Shown piece after piece: positions 22,309-32,090 of a stretch of DNA of 64,000 bases; position 1 is the stretch's first letter, and the number at the start of each line of letters is the position of its first letter. Made by a program: the position numbers and the translations under genes. The stretch is from Panulirus ornatus (lineage: Eukaryota; Arthropoda; Malacostraca; Decapoda; Palinuridae): assembly GCF_036320965.1 (NCBI RefSeq), contig NC_092240.1, positions 15,744,501 to 15,808,500 on the forward strand, written 5' to 3'. The notes beneath the pieces were generated by a model. That model was given only the letters and a program-made list of their open reading frames with translations. It did not search any database and was not told where the DNA came from.

Positions 22309-22448
22309 TACCTAATAGTAATACGATAGGAATAAATTTATTTCATGGATTACATTATCTTTTTATCTATCAGCTCTGTACCTCATAGTAATACTATAGG
22401 AATAAATTCATTTTATGGATTACATTATCTTTTTATCTATCAGCTCTA
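22309..22448. repeat. Tandem duplication, 70-bp unit
   Basis: Units start at 22,309 and 22,379 (TACCTAATAG and TACCTCATAG) and end with TTTTTATCTATCAGCTCT. A more diverged related stretch lies near 21,290-21,345. Confidence 0.9.
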
Positions 22449-23035
22449 AGGGGCAAATATGAGTGTATTAGACTGAGAGAGAAAGAACAGGGGAAAATAG
22501 ATGTAACTACAAATAAATCAAGAAGTGTGGACGAATCTCAGTGTACAGTGTATATGGCTGGTGAATCCAGGTGGCAAGACTGGGGGGGGGGGGGGAATCA
22601 AACCACCTAGTACTTTTACACAAATTTCCTTTTATTGTTATGAATAAAATATATGTATAAATCACAAGGCTAGTAAAGAAAATAGTTCACTTCATCATAA
22701 AAAGTAAGAAAGTAGACTATAAGTAAAAAGAACAACAAACAAATACTAAATCAGCAGAATGGTGACCCATACATCAAGCATGTCTTTAGTCCTCCACACT
22801 GACAAGGTATTCCAAACTTTCTCACACTCTCAGAAGGACATAAGTGGACTAAACATACTCTTAAAATCTTATACTTTGATATATTTTCCTATCGCTATGA
22901 GAAAAACACTTATGATCAAACACAAAAATCCCTGAGTTGTTAACTTTTTACAGTAAGGAAAAGGAGCCAACCCTAGGAGTTCATGGGTTACTGTTCTCAA
23001 TCTTATCTGAGGTACTGTACTCAGAAAGAAATTAC
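22449..23035. other. AT-rich sequence with a G14 run
   Basis: No gene recognised. Positions 22,582-22,595 are fourteen consecutive G residues, unusual in this AT-rich context. Confidence 0.5.
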
Positions 23036-23310
23036 TTATTCACTATACTTGATTGCCATTTCCTGCTTCAGCAAGCTAGCACCAGGAAACAGACAAAGAC
23101 AGACCAATCCACTCACATAAATATTTTTTATACTATTCACCATTTCCCACATTAGTGAGGTAGCATTAAAGAACAGAGGATTGAGCCTTTGAGGGAAATC
23201 GTAACTTGGCCCACTTCTCTGTTCTTTCTTCTGGAAAATCAAAAACAAGAGAGGACGATTTCCAGCCTCTCATTCCCTTCCCTTTTAGTCGCCTTTTAGT
23301 CCCAAGCGAT
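23036..23310 (-). mobile_element. Old partner SINE with an adjacent LINE-tail fragment
   Basis: Positions 23,050-23,120 resemble a decayed LINE 3' end (GCACCAGGAAACAGACAAAG). From 23,131 the minus strand carries a partner SINE: hairpin region as CATTTCCCACATTAGTGAGG, then AACAGAGGATTGAGCCTTTGAG, CTTCTGGAAAATC, GAGGACGATTTCCAGCC and TTTTAGTCGCCTTTTAGTCCC. The block nearest its 5' end is missing. Confidence 0.75.
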
Positions 23311-23334
23311 AAAAACATATATATACACATATAT

Positions 23335-23335
<1 letters not shown>

Positions 23336-23387
<52 letters not shown>

Positions 23388-23391
23388 CACA
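23336..23391. repeat. (CA)n microsatellite
   Basis: About 56 bp of CA with one AAAC interruption, between the old SINE and the poly-T tail of L14. Confidence 0.95.
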
Positions 23392-24299
23392 TTTTTTTTT
23401 TTCTTTTTTTTGCCACTGTCTCCCGCGTTTGCGAGGTAGCGCAAGGAAACAGACAAAAGAAATGGCCCAACCCACCCCCATACACATGTATATACATACA
23501 CGTCCACACACGCAAATATACATACCTACACAGCTTTCCATGGTTTACCCCAGACGCTTCACATGCCTTGCTTCAATCCACTGACAGCACGTCAACCCCG
23601 GTATACCACATCGCTCCAATTCACTCTATTCCTTGCCCTCCTTTCACCCTCCTGCATGTTCAGGCCCCGATCACACAAAATCTTTTTCACTCCATCTTTC
23701 CACCTCCAATTTGGTTTCCCTCTTCTCCTCGTTCCCTCCACCTCCGACACATATATCCTCTTGGTCAATCTTTCCTCACTCATTCTCTCCATATGACCAA
23801 ACCATTTCAAAACACCATCTTCAGCTCTCTCAACCACGCTCTTTTTATTTCCACACATCTCTCTTACCCTTACGTTACTTACTCGATCAAACCACCTCAC
23901 ACCACACATTGTCCTCAAACATCTCATTTCCAGCACATCCATCCTCCTGCGCACAATTCTATCCATAGTCCACACCTCGCAACCATACAACATTGTTGGA
24001 CCACTATTCCTTCAAACTTACCCATTTTTGCTTTCCGAGATAATGTTCTCGACTTCCACACATTCTTCAAGGCTCCCAGAATTTTCGCCCCCTCCCCCAC
24101 CCTATGATCCACTTCCGCTTCCATGTTTCCATCCACTGCCAGATCCACTCCCAGATATCTAAAACACTTCACTTCCTCCAGTTTTTCTCCATTCAAACTC
24201 ACCTCCCAATTGACTTGACCCTCAACCCTACTGTACCTAATAACCTTGCTCTTATTCACATTTACTCTTAACTTTCTTCTTTCACACACTTTACCAAAC
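23392..24299 (-). mobile_element. Window LINE copy L14, short-UTR type, cut by a SINE
   Basis: Poly-T tail at 23,392-23,410, short 3' UTR, then the C-terminal RT region. There is a one-base deletion near 24,001 (TTGGACCACT for TTGGAACCACT) between two long open stretches (23,592-23,993 and 23,924-24,289). It ends at TTTACCAAACT, within the GKVCERRK block, where the minus-strand partner SINE begins. Confidence 0.9.
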
Positions 24300-24519
24300 T
24301 ATTTGCCATTTCCCGCGTTAGCGAGGTAGCATTAAGAACAGAAGACTGGGCCTTTGAGGGAATATCCTCACCTGGCCCCCTTCTCTGTTCCTTCTTTTGG
24401 AAAATTAAAAGCAAAAAAAGAGGGGAGGATTTCCAGCCCCACGCTCCCTCCCCTTTTAGTCGCCTTCTACGACACGTAGGGAATACGTGGGAAGTATTCT
24501 TTCTCCCCTATCCCCAGGG
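24297..24519 (-). mobile_element. Partner SINE copy (RIME-like)
   Basis: Read on the minus strand: CCCTGGGGATAGGGGAGAAA, TACTTCCCACGTATTCCC, GTCGTAGAAGGCGACTAAAA, CTGGAAATCCTCCCCTC, a poly-A/T stretch, TTCCAAAAGAAGGAACAGAG, GGCCCAGTCTTCTGTTCTTAA, and the stem-loop GCTACCTCGCTAACGCGGG. The first ~180 bp correspond to the 5' UTR of the window LINE (see 27,593-27,775), the end to its 3' hairpin. No coding capacity. Confidence 0.85.
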
Positions 24520-24537
24520 ATATATATATATATATAT
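24520..24537. repeat. (TA)n microsatellite
   Basis: Short TA run between two minus-strand SINE copies in tandem. Confidence 0.9.
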
Positions 24538-24773
24538 TCTTTCTTTTCTTTTAAACTATTCGCCATTTCCCACGTTAGCGAGGTAGCGTTAAGAACAGAG
24601 GACTGGGCCTTGTTTGGAATATCCTCACCTGGCCCCACTCTGTTCCTTCTTTTGGAAAATTAAAAAAAAACGAGAGGGGAGGATTTCCAGCCCCCCGCTC
24701 CCTCCCCTTTTAGTTGCCTTCTACGACATGCAGGGAATACGTGGGAAGTATTCTTAATCCCCTATCCCTAGGG

Positions 24774-24776
<3 letters not shown>
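24538..24776 (-). mobile_element. Partner SINE copy, left arm of an inverted pair
   Basis: Same structure as the preceding SINE; the tail CTTTCTTTTCTTTTAAACTATTC lies at 24,538 onward and the hairpin at about 24,560-24,590. It pairs head to head across a TA array with the plus-strand SINE at 24,831-25,066. Confidence 0.85.

Positions 24777-24831
<55 letters not shown>
24777..24831. repeat. (TA)n at the centre of a SINE palindrome
   Basis: About 54 bp of TA between the two 5' ends of inverted SINE copies. Confidence 0.95.
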
Positions 24832-24832
<1 letters not shown>

Positions 24833-25066
24833 TTCCCTGGGGATAGGGGAGAAAGAATACTTCCCACGTATTCCCTGCGTGTCGTAGAAGGCGAATAAAA
24901 GGGGAGGGAGCGGGGGGCTGGAAATCCTCCCCTCTCGTTTTTTTTTTTAATTTTCCAAAAGAAGGAACAGAGGGGGCCAGGTGAGGATATTCCAAAAAAG
25001 GCCCAGTCCTCTGTTCTTAACGCTACCTCGCTAACGCGGGAAATGGCGAATAGTTTAAAAGAAAGA
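24832..25066 (+). mobile_element. Partner SINE copy, right arm of the inverted pair
   Basis: Plus-strand copy that begins with CCCTGGGGATAGGGGAG at about 24,834 and ends with GCTACCTCGCTAACGCGGG, AAATGGCGAATAG and an A-rich tail. The outer stem of its hairpin uses GGCG instead of AGCG, which still pairs with CGCT. It is the best copy for comparison with the LINE 5' UTR. Confidence 0.9.
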
Positions 25067-25071
25067 AAAAA

Positions 25072-25073
<2 letters not shown>

Positions 25074-25107
<34 letters not shown>
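25074..25107. repeat. (TA)n microsatellite
   Basis: TA tail of the plus-strand SINE meeting the poly-T tail of the minus-strand LINE L15, a second tail-to-tail contact. Confidence 0.9.
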
Positions 25108-25115
<8 letters not shown>

Positions 25116-27525
25116 TATACTTTGTCGCTGTCTCCCGCGTTTGCGAGGTAGCGCAAGGAAACAGACGAAAGAAATGGCCCAACCCCCCCCATACACATGT
25201 ATATACATACGTCCACACACGCAAATATACATACCTACACAGCTTTCCATGGTTTACCCCAGACGCTTCACATGCCTTGATTCAATCCACTGACAGCACG
25301 TCAACCCCGGTATACCACATCGCTCCAATTTACTCTATTCCTTGCCCTCCTTTCACCCTCCTGCATGTTCAGGCCCCGATCACACAAAATCTTTTTCACT
25401 CCATCTTTCCACCTCCAATTTGGTCTCCCTCTTCTCCTTGCTCCCTCCACCTCCGACACATATATCCTCTTGGTCAATCTTTCCTCACTCATCCTCTCCA
25501 TGTGCCCAAACCACTTCAAAACACCCTCTTCTGCTCTCTCAACCACGCTCTTTTTATTTCCACACATCTCTCTTACCCTTACGTTACTCACTCGATCAAA
25601 CCACCTCACACCACACATTGTCCTCAAACATCTCATTTCCAGCACATCCATCCTCCTGCGCACAACTCTATCCATAGCCCATGCCTCGCAACCATACAAC
25701 ATTGTTGGAGCCACTATTCCTTCAAGCATACCCATTTTTGCTTTCCGAGATAATGTTCTCGACTTCCACACATTCTTCAAGGCCCCCAGAATTTTCGCCC
25801 CCTCCCCCACCCTATGATCCACTTCCGCTTCCATGGTTCCATCCGCTGCCAGATCCACTCCCAGATATCTGAAACACTTCACTTCCTCCAGTTTTTCTCC
25901 ATTCAAACTCACCTCCCAATTGACTTGACCCTCAACCCTACTGTACCTAAAAACCTTGCTCTTATTCACATTTACTCTTAACTTTCTTCTTCCACACACT
26001 TTACCAAACTCAGTCACCAGCTTCTGCAGTTTCTCACATGAATCAGCCACCAGCGCTGTATCATCAGCGAACAACAACTGACTCACTTCCCAAGCTCTCT
26101 CATCCCCAACAGACTTCATACTTGCCCCTCTTTCCCAAACTCTTGCATTTACCTCCCTAACAACCCCATCCATAAACAAATTAAACAACCATGGAGACAT
26201 CACACACCCCTGCCGCAAACCTACATTCACTGAGAACCAATCACTTTCCTCTCTTCCTACACGTACACATGCCTTACATCCTCGATAAAAACTTTTCACT
26301 GCTTCTAACAACTTTCCTCCCACACCATATATTCTTAATACCTTCCACAGAGCATCTCTATCAACTCTATCATATGCCTTCTCCAGATCCATAAATGCTA
26401 CATACAAATCCATTTGCTTTTCTAAGTACTTTTCACATACATTCTTCAGAGCAAACACCTGATCCACACATCCTCTACCAATTCTGAAACCACACTGCTC
26501 TTCCCCAATCTGATGCTCTGTACATGCCTTCACCCTCTCAATCAATACCCTCCCATATAATTTACCAGGAATACTCAACAAACTTATACCTCTGTAATTT
26601 GAGCACTCACTCTTATCCCCTTTGCCTTTGTACAATGGCACTATGCACGCATTCCACCAATCCTCAGGCACCTCACCATGAGTCATACATACATTAAATA
26701 ACCTTACCAACCAGTCAACAATACAGTCACCCCCTTTTTTAATAAATTTCACTGCAATACCATCCAAACCTGCTGCCTTGCCGGCTTTCATCTTCCGCAA
26801 AGCTTTCACTACCTCTTCTCTGTTTACCAAATCATTTTCCCTAACCCTCTCACTTTGCACACCACCTCGACCAAAACACCCTATATCTGCCACTCTTATC
26901 ATCAAACACATTCAACAAACCTTCAAAATACTCACTCCATCTCCTTCTCACATCACCACTACTTGTTATCACCTCCCCATTTGCGCCCTTCACTGAAGTT
27001 CCCATTTGCTCCCTTGTCTTACGCACTTTATTTACCTCCTTCCAGAACATCTTTTTATTCTCCCTAAAATTTAATGATACTCTCTCACCCCAACTCTCAT
27101 TTGCCCTTTTTTTCACCTCTTGCACCTTTCTCTTGACCTCCTGTCTCTTTCTTTTATACATCTCCCACTCAATTGCATTTTTTCCCTGCAAAAATCATCC
27201 AAATGCCTCTCTCTTCTCTTTCACTAATACTCTTACTTCTTCATCCCACCACTCACTACCCTTTCTAATCAACCCACCTCCCACTCTTCTCATGCCACAA
27301 GCATCTTTTGCGCAATCCATCACTGATTCCCTAAATACATCCCATTCCTCCCCCACTCCCCTTGCTTCCATTGTTCTCACCTTTTTCCATTCTGTACTCA
27401 GTCTCTCCTGGTACTTCCTCACACAGGTCTCCTTCTCAAGCTCACTTACTCTCACCACCCTCTTCACCCCAACATTCACTCTTCTTTTCTGAAAACCCAT
27501 ACAAATCTTCACCTTAGCCTCCACA

Positions 27526-27526
<1 letters not shown>
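25108..27526 (-). mobile_element. Window LINE copy L15, short-UTR type, nearly full RT
   Basis: About 2.4 kb: short 3' UTR at 25,108-25,300, complete RT, the connector, and only the last residues of the endonuclease (from LVEAKVKICMGF). The coding frame carries one inserted base at about 26,897 (CACTCTTATC for CACTCTATC) and one stop in AFG*FLQGK at about 27,191-27,195. The 5' truncation falls on GATA, continuous with a TA array. Confidence 0.9.
25301..26899 (-). CDS. RTE-type reverse transcriptase, uninterrupted RT portion of L15
   Basis: About 530 codons without a stop. The order is VKALRKMKAGKAAGLDGI, WWNACIVPLYKGKGD, YRGISLLSIPGKLYGRVLIE, HQIGEEQCGFRIGRG, motif A (VAFMDLEKAYDRVDRD), motif B (RQGCVMSPWLFNLFM), motif C (LLFADDTALVAD), then the conserved C-terminal tail with WFGHMERM and RRGRPNWRWKDG. 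All catalytic Asp residues are present, so this is the best-preserved RT domain in the window apart from L33. The upstream frame is lost by a +1 insertion; the first few residues before VADIGCFGRGG are out of frame. Confidence 0.85.
   Translation of the reverse strand: MRVADIGCFGRGGVQSERVRENDLVNREEVVKALRKMKAGKAAGLDGIAVKFIKKGGDCIVDWLVRLFNVCMTHGEVPEDWWNACIVPLYKGKGDKSECSNYRGISLLSIPGKLYGRVLIERVKACTEHQIGEEQCGFRIGRGCVDQVFALKNVCEKYLEKQMDLYVAFMDLEKAYDRVDRDALWKVLRIYGVGGKLLEAVKSFYRGCKACVRVGREESDWFSVNVGLRQGCVMSPWLFNLFMDGVVREVNARVWERGASMKSVGDERAWEVSQLLFADDTALVADSCEKLQKLVTEFGKVCGRRKLRVNVNKSKVFRYSRVEGQVNWEVSLNGEKLEEVKCFRYLGVDLAADGTMEAEVDHRVGEGAKILGALKNVWKSRTLSRKAKMGMLEGIVAPTMLYGCEAWAMDRVVRRRMDVLEMRCLRTMCGVRWFDRVSNVRVREMCGNKKSVVERAEEGVLKWFGHMERMSEERLTKRIYVSEVEGARRRGRPNWRWKDGVKKILCDRGLNMQEGERRARNRVNWSDVVYRG

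Positions 27527-27592
<66 letters not shown>
27527..27592. repeat. (TA)n between L15 and L16
   Basis: TA array separating a minus-strand LINE (5' end) from a plus-strand LINE (5' end), a head-to-head contact. Confidence 0.95.
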
Positions 27593-27597
<5 letters not shown>

Positions 27598-28887
27598 GGG
27601 GATAGGGGAGAAAGAATACTTCACACACATTCCTCACATGTCGTAGAGGGCGACTAAAGGGGACAGGAGCGGGAGGCTAGAATCCCTCTCCTCCCTGTAT
27701 TTTGACTTTCTAAAAGGGGAAACAGAAGAAGGAGTCACCCGGGGAGTGCTCATCCTCCTCGAAGGCTCAGATTGGGGTGTCTAAATGTGTGTGGATGTAA
27801 CCAAGATGAGAAAAAAAGAGAGATAGGTAGTATGTTTGAGGAAAGGAACCTGGATGTTTTGGCTCTGAGTGAAATGAAGCTCAAGGGTAAAGGGGAAGAG
27901 TGGTTTGGGAATGTTTTGGGAGTAAAGTCAGGGGTTAGTGAGAGGACAAGAGCAAGGGAAGAAGTAGTGCTACTCCTGAAACAGGAGTGGTGAGAGTATG
28001 TGATAGAGTGTAAGAAAGTAAACTCTAGATTGACGTGGGTAAAACTGAAAGTTGATGGAGAGAGATGGGTGATTGTTGGTGCATATGCACCTGGGAATGA
28101 GAAGAAAGATCATGAGGCAAGTGTTTTGGAAACAGCTGAATGCGTGTGTTAGTGGTTTTGATGCACGAGACTGGGTTATAGTGATGGGTAATCTGAATGC
28201 AAAGGTGAGTAATGTGGCAGTTGAGGGAATTATTGGTATACATGGGGTGTCCAGTGTTGTAAATGGAAATGGTGAAGAGCCTGTAGATTTATGTGCTGAA
28301 AAAGGACTGGTGATTGGGAATACCTGGTTTAAAAAGCAAGATATAAATAAGTATACGTATGTAAGTAGGAGAGATGGCCAGAGAGCGTTACTGGATTACG
28401 TGTTAATTGATAGGCGCACGAATGAGAAACTTTTGGATGTTAATGTGCTCAGAGGTGCAACTGGAGGGATGTCTGATCATCATCTTGTGGAGGCGAAGGT
28501 GAAGATTTGTAGAGGTTTTCAGAAAAGAAGAGAAAATGTTGGGGTGAAGAGAGTGTTGAGAGTAAGTGAGCTTGGGAAGGAGACATGTGTGAGGAAGTAC
28601 CAGGAGAGACTGAGTACAGAATGGAAAAAGGTGAGAACAAAGGAGGTAAGGGGAGTGGGGGAGGAGTGGGATGTATTTAGGGAAGCAGTGATGGCTTGCG
28701 CAAAAGATGCTTGTGGCATGAGAAGTGTGGGAGGTGGGCAGATTAGAAAGGGTAGTAAGTGGTGGGATGAAGAAGTAAGATTATTAGTGAAAGAGAAGAG
28801 AGAGGCATTTGGACGATTTTTGCAGGGAAATAATGCAAATGAGTGGGAGATGTATAAAAGAAAGAGGCTGGAGGTCAAGAGAAAGGT
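27593..28887 (+). mobile_element. Window LINE copy L16: 5' UTR and endonuclease
   Basis: The only copy here with the LINE 5' UTR (27,593-27,775): CCCTGGGGATAGGGGAGAAA, GTCGTAGAGGGCGACTAAA, TTTCTAAAAGGGGAAACAG, GAAGGCTCAGATTGGGGTG. The endonuclease follows, with LNVCGCNQDEKKREIGSMFE and LDVLALSEMKLKG; a stop follows KQEW at about 27,991, and two bases are missing near 28,114. The catalytic block reads MGNLNAKV (28,185-28,205) instead of MGDLNAKV, so a metal/base residue is lost. SDHHLVEAK is present. The copy ends in VKRKV at 28,887 against a minus-strand RT fragment. Confidence 0.9.
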
Positions 28888-29162
28888 GCTGCCAAATCCG
28901 CTCCCAGATATCTAAAACACTTCACTTCCTCCAGCTTTTCTCCATTCAAACTTACCTCCCAATTGACTTGTCCCTAAACCCTACTGTACCTAATAACCTT
29001 GCTCTTATTCACATTTACTCTCAGCTTTCTTCTTTCACACACTTTACCAAACTCAGTCACCAGCTTCTGCAGTTTCTCACACGAATCAGCCACCAGCTCT
29101 GTATCATCAGCGAACAACAACTGACTCACTTCCCAAACTGTCTCATCCACAACAGACTGCAC
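28888..29162 (-). mobile_element. Window LINE fragment L17 (RT motif C region)
   Basis: Minus-strand piece from MQSVVDETVWEVSQLLFADDTELVAD to the FRYL block, open in one frame. It is joined without spacer to L16 on the left and to L18 on the right. In a continuous element the L18 sequence should lie on its other side, so this is rearranged. Confidence 0.85.
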
Positions 29163-29485
29163 ACCACACATGAAATGACAACCCCCTCCCCCCACATGTA
29201 TGCGAGGTAGCACTAGGAAAAAACAACAAAGGCCACATTCGTTCACACTCAGTCTCTAGCTGTCATGTATAACGCACTGAAACCACAGCTCCCTTTCCAC
29301 ATCCAGGCCCCACAAATCTTTCCATGGTTTACCCCAGATGCTTCACATGCCCTGGTTAAATCCATTGACAGCACGTCAACCCCGGTACCACATCGTTCCA
29401 ATTCACTCTATTCCTTGCGCGCCTTTCACCCTCCTGCATGTTCAGGCAACGATCACTCAAAATCTTTTTCACTCCATATTTCCAA
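29163..29485 (-). mobile_element. Window LINE fragment L18 (middle of long 3' UTR and C-terminus)
   Basis: Minus strand: ACACATGAAATGACAACCCC, TAGCTGTCATGTATAACGCAC, then the last ~40 codons of the ORF, ending in CACTCCATATTTCCAAAG. It lacks the terminal hairpin. Confidence 0.85.
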
Positions 29486-29913
29486 AGAAAAAACACCTCC
29501 AATATCCTCCCCACATATTCCAGGCTTCCTATGTCCTCCCACTTATGTGTAGTGAGAGACAGTGTTTCCAAACATATTCATGTCATTCAACACCAATGCT
29601 GTTTCTGTGTATGAAACAAAGAAACAAAGCCTTCAATAACCTACCCACATTTGCCAGCCAATCACCCCCACAATGACTGATAATGCAAAAGGCGTAATAA
29701 TTCTAAATATATTCATGTCTTTAATTAACAAAGCTGTGCCTATGGATGAAATAAGAGTACAGAATTGTAGGAAAGCAAGCTCAACAGATAAAATGAAATG
29801 TCATTTCCTCATACATCTTCCTCCCTCATAGGGAGCTCTCAAAAATGTCAACCATGCCCCTCTGCCTATTCAATTTACACTATACCAAGCCAACACATCA
29901 GTAATAATTTTTT
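29486..29913. other. Unassigned AT-rich sequence
   Basis: No gene recognised. Two loosely similar stretches (around 29,567-29,620 and 29,700-29,755, sharing ATATTCATGTC followed by GCTGT) suggest an old local duplication. Confidence 0.4.
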
Positions 29914-30541
29914 TTTTTTCTTGCTTTGTCGCTGTCTCCCGCGTTTGCGAGGTAGCGCAAGGAAACAGACGAAAGAAATGGCCCAACCCACCCCCATACA
30001 CATGTATATACATACGTCCACACACGCAAATATACATACCTACACAGCTTTCCATGGTTTACCCCAGACGCTTCACATGCCCTGATTCAATCCACTGACA
30101 GCACGTCAACCCCTGTATACCACATCGCTCCAATTCACTCTATTCCTTGCCCTCCTTTCACCCTCCTGCATGTTCAGGCCCCAATCACACAAAATCTTTT
30201 TCACTCCATCTTTCCACCTCCAATTTGGTCTCCCTCTTCTCCTCGTTCCCTCCACCTCCGACACATATATCCTCTTGGTCAATCTTTCCTCACTCATTCT
30301 CTCCATGTGCCCAAACCATTTCAAAACACCCTCTTCTGCTCTCTCAACCACGCTCTTTTTATTTCCACACATCTCTCTTACCCTTACGTTACTTACTCGA
30401 TCAAACCACCTCACACCACACATTGTCCTCAAACATCTCATTTCCAGCACATCCATCCTCCTGCGCACAACTCTATCCATAGCCCAAGCCTCGCAACCAT
30501 ACAACATTGTTGGAACCACTATTCCTTCAAACATACCCATG
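29914..30541 (-). mobile_element. Window LINE copy L19, short-UTR type
   Basis: Poly-T at 29,909-29,920, short 3' UTR, and the last ~145 codons, in frame from MGMFEGIVVPTMLYGCEAW to the stop at 30,106. It is 5'-truncated in the MGMFEG block, close to the truncation point of L13. Confidence 0.9.
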
Positions 30542-30866
30542 GATTTTCTATTATAAGTGATTATCCATCTATCATTACATAAAAGAAATTTTTTTCTAAT
30601 ATTCCATGATGTACTTTCCAAACTATATCCCCTATATAACTCTTTCAGGGTGTAAATGATTTTTCTGGCCTCCCACAGTGTGCAAAACAAAAAATAATCT
30701 TTTATTCATCAATCTATGAAAAGGTTCATAAGAATACAAAAAACTTAATTGTTTTCTTATGAATTAAGACTTAACTCTTCCACACATAGAAAAAACACTA
30801 TCTACTGCACTGGTTTATTCTGAGTATGCAAAAAAATCTTGACTTCTTTATGCATATGATTATGCA
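30542..30866. other. AT-rich sequence with no recognised gene
   Basis: Unique-looking, AT-rich; nothing recognised. Confidence 0.4.
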
Positions 30867-31408
30867 GTGAAAAATATTTTGAGTGATCGGGGCCTGAGCA
30901 TGCAGGAGGGTGAAAGGCGTGCAAGGAATAGAGTGAATTGGAATGATGTGGTATACCGGGGTCGACATACTGTCAATGGATTGAACCAGGGCATGTGAAG
31001 CGTCTGGGGTAAACCACAGAAAGTTCTGTGGGGCCTGGATGTGGAAAGGGAGCTGTGGTTTCAGTGCATTATTACATGAACGCTAGAGACTGAGTGTGAA
31101 CGAATGTGGCCTTTGTTGTCTTTTCCTAGCACTACCTCACACACATGAGGGGGGAAGGGGTTGTTGTTTCATGTGTGGTGGGGTGGCGATGGGAATGAAT
31201 AAAGGCAGACAGTATGAATTATGCACATGTGTATATATGTATATGTCTGTGTGTGTATATATATGTATACGTTGAGATGTATAGGTATGTATATTTGCGT
31301 GTGTGGACGTGTATGTATATACATGTGTGAGTGGGTTGGGCCATTCTGTCATCTGTTTCCTTGCGCTACCTCGCTAACGCAGGAGACAGCGACAAAGCAA
31401 AATAAATA
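30867..31408 (+). mobile_element. Window LINE fragment L20, long 3' UTR
   Basis: It starts at the C-terminal KNILSDRGLSMQEG-like codons and continues through the full long 3' UTR: CATGACAGCTAGAGACTG-like block, first hairpin cassette near 31,125-31,160, TGTGGTGGGGTGGCGATGGGA, CA/TA-rich middle, and terminal stem-loop at about 31,364-31,393. It is one of the cleanest long UTRs here. Confidence 0.9.
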
Positions 31409-32090
31409 TAAAATAATTATCAAAACCATTATTTATTTTCTTATGAAATAAGAGTTAAGTACCTACTTTAAGAAAAATACATTACTCACCAGACTGACTA
31501 ATCCAAAGTACTGACGAGTTGGTGAGGCAAGGGGTACAGCAAGCAATGGTTGGTACCAAAGATAGATCAAATCCCTAGAAAAGGTGCACAAATACCCATC
31601 CAGTTTACTAGTGGGTTACTGAGAACTCTAGGCAGCTCCCATAACTCATCCTTTGTTTGGGCTGCCATCTATGGCCAGCTAAAAGAAACCACAATGTACA
31701 CAAAATCTAACTTGTGATGGGAAATTATACTTATAAACTGACATTCATAGCATCCTTCTCCATAATAGTAGATTAATGTCCACAGCACGAAATGTAAAAA
31801 AAAAATTAGGTTAAAATAAAAATTTCATGAATTTTCAGACAAGAAATCATGTTTGTCTTACTTATAATGCACACAGCTGCACCACATGTGTGTAGTACTG
31901 TATAACCATAACAATGCACATTTATAAATAATAGTTAATGTAAATGTCACCCCATGGTAAAATCACATGATATTTTCCTTGGTTCTAGCAATTTTATCTC
32001 TTTTTCAGTGTTCTAAATATCTAAACCCCATATTCTCCCTTAAATTCAAAGTCCTACCCACTTCTGAGTTATTCAGTAATGTTTGACAGA
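31409..32090. other. AT-rich sequence with no recognised gene
   Basis: No family, RNA gene or LINE block recognised. Confidence 0.4.

Noticed and set aside
23336..23391. CRISPR-like or other spaced repeats in the CA and TA tracts
   Set aside because: They are simple dinucleotide arrays without spacers; the LINE and SINE copies around them are dispersed retroelements.
27772..27993. A separate small gene starting at 27,772
   Set aside because: The first codon there is TTG, and the sequence is the start of the LINE endonuclease continuing from its 5' UTR.
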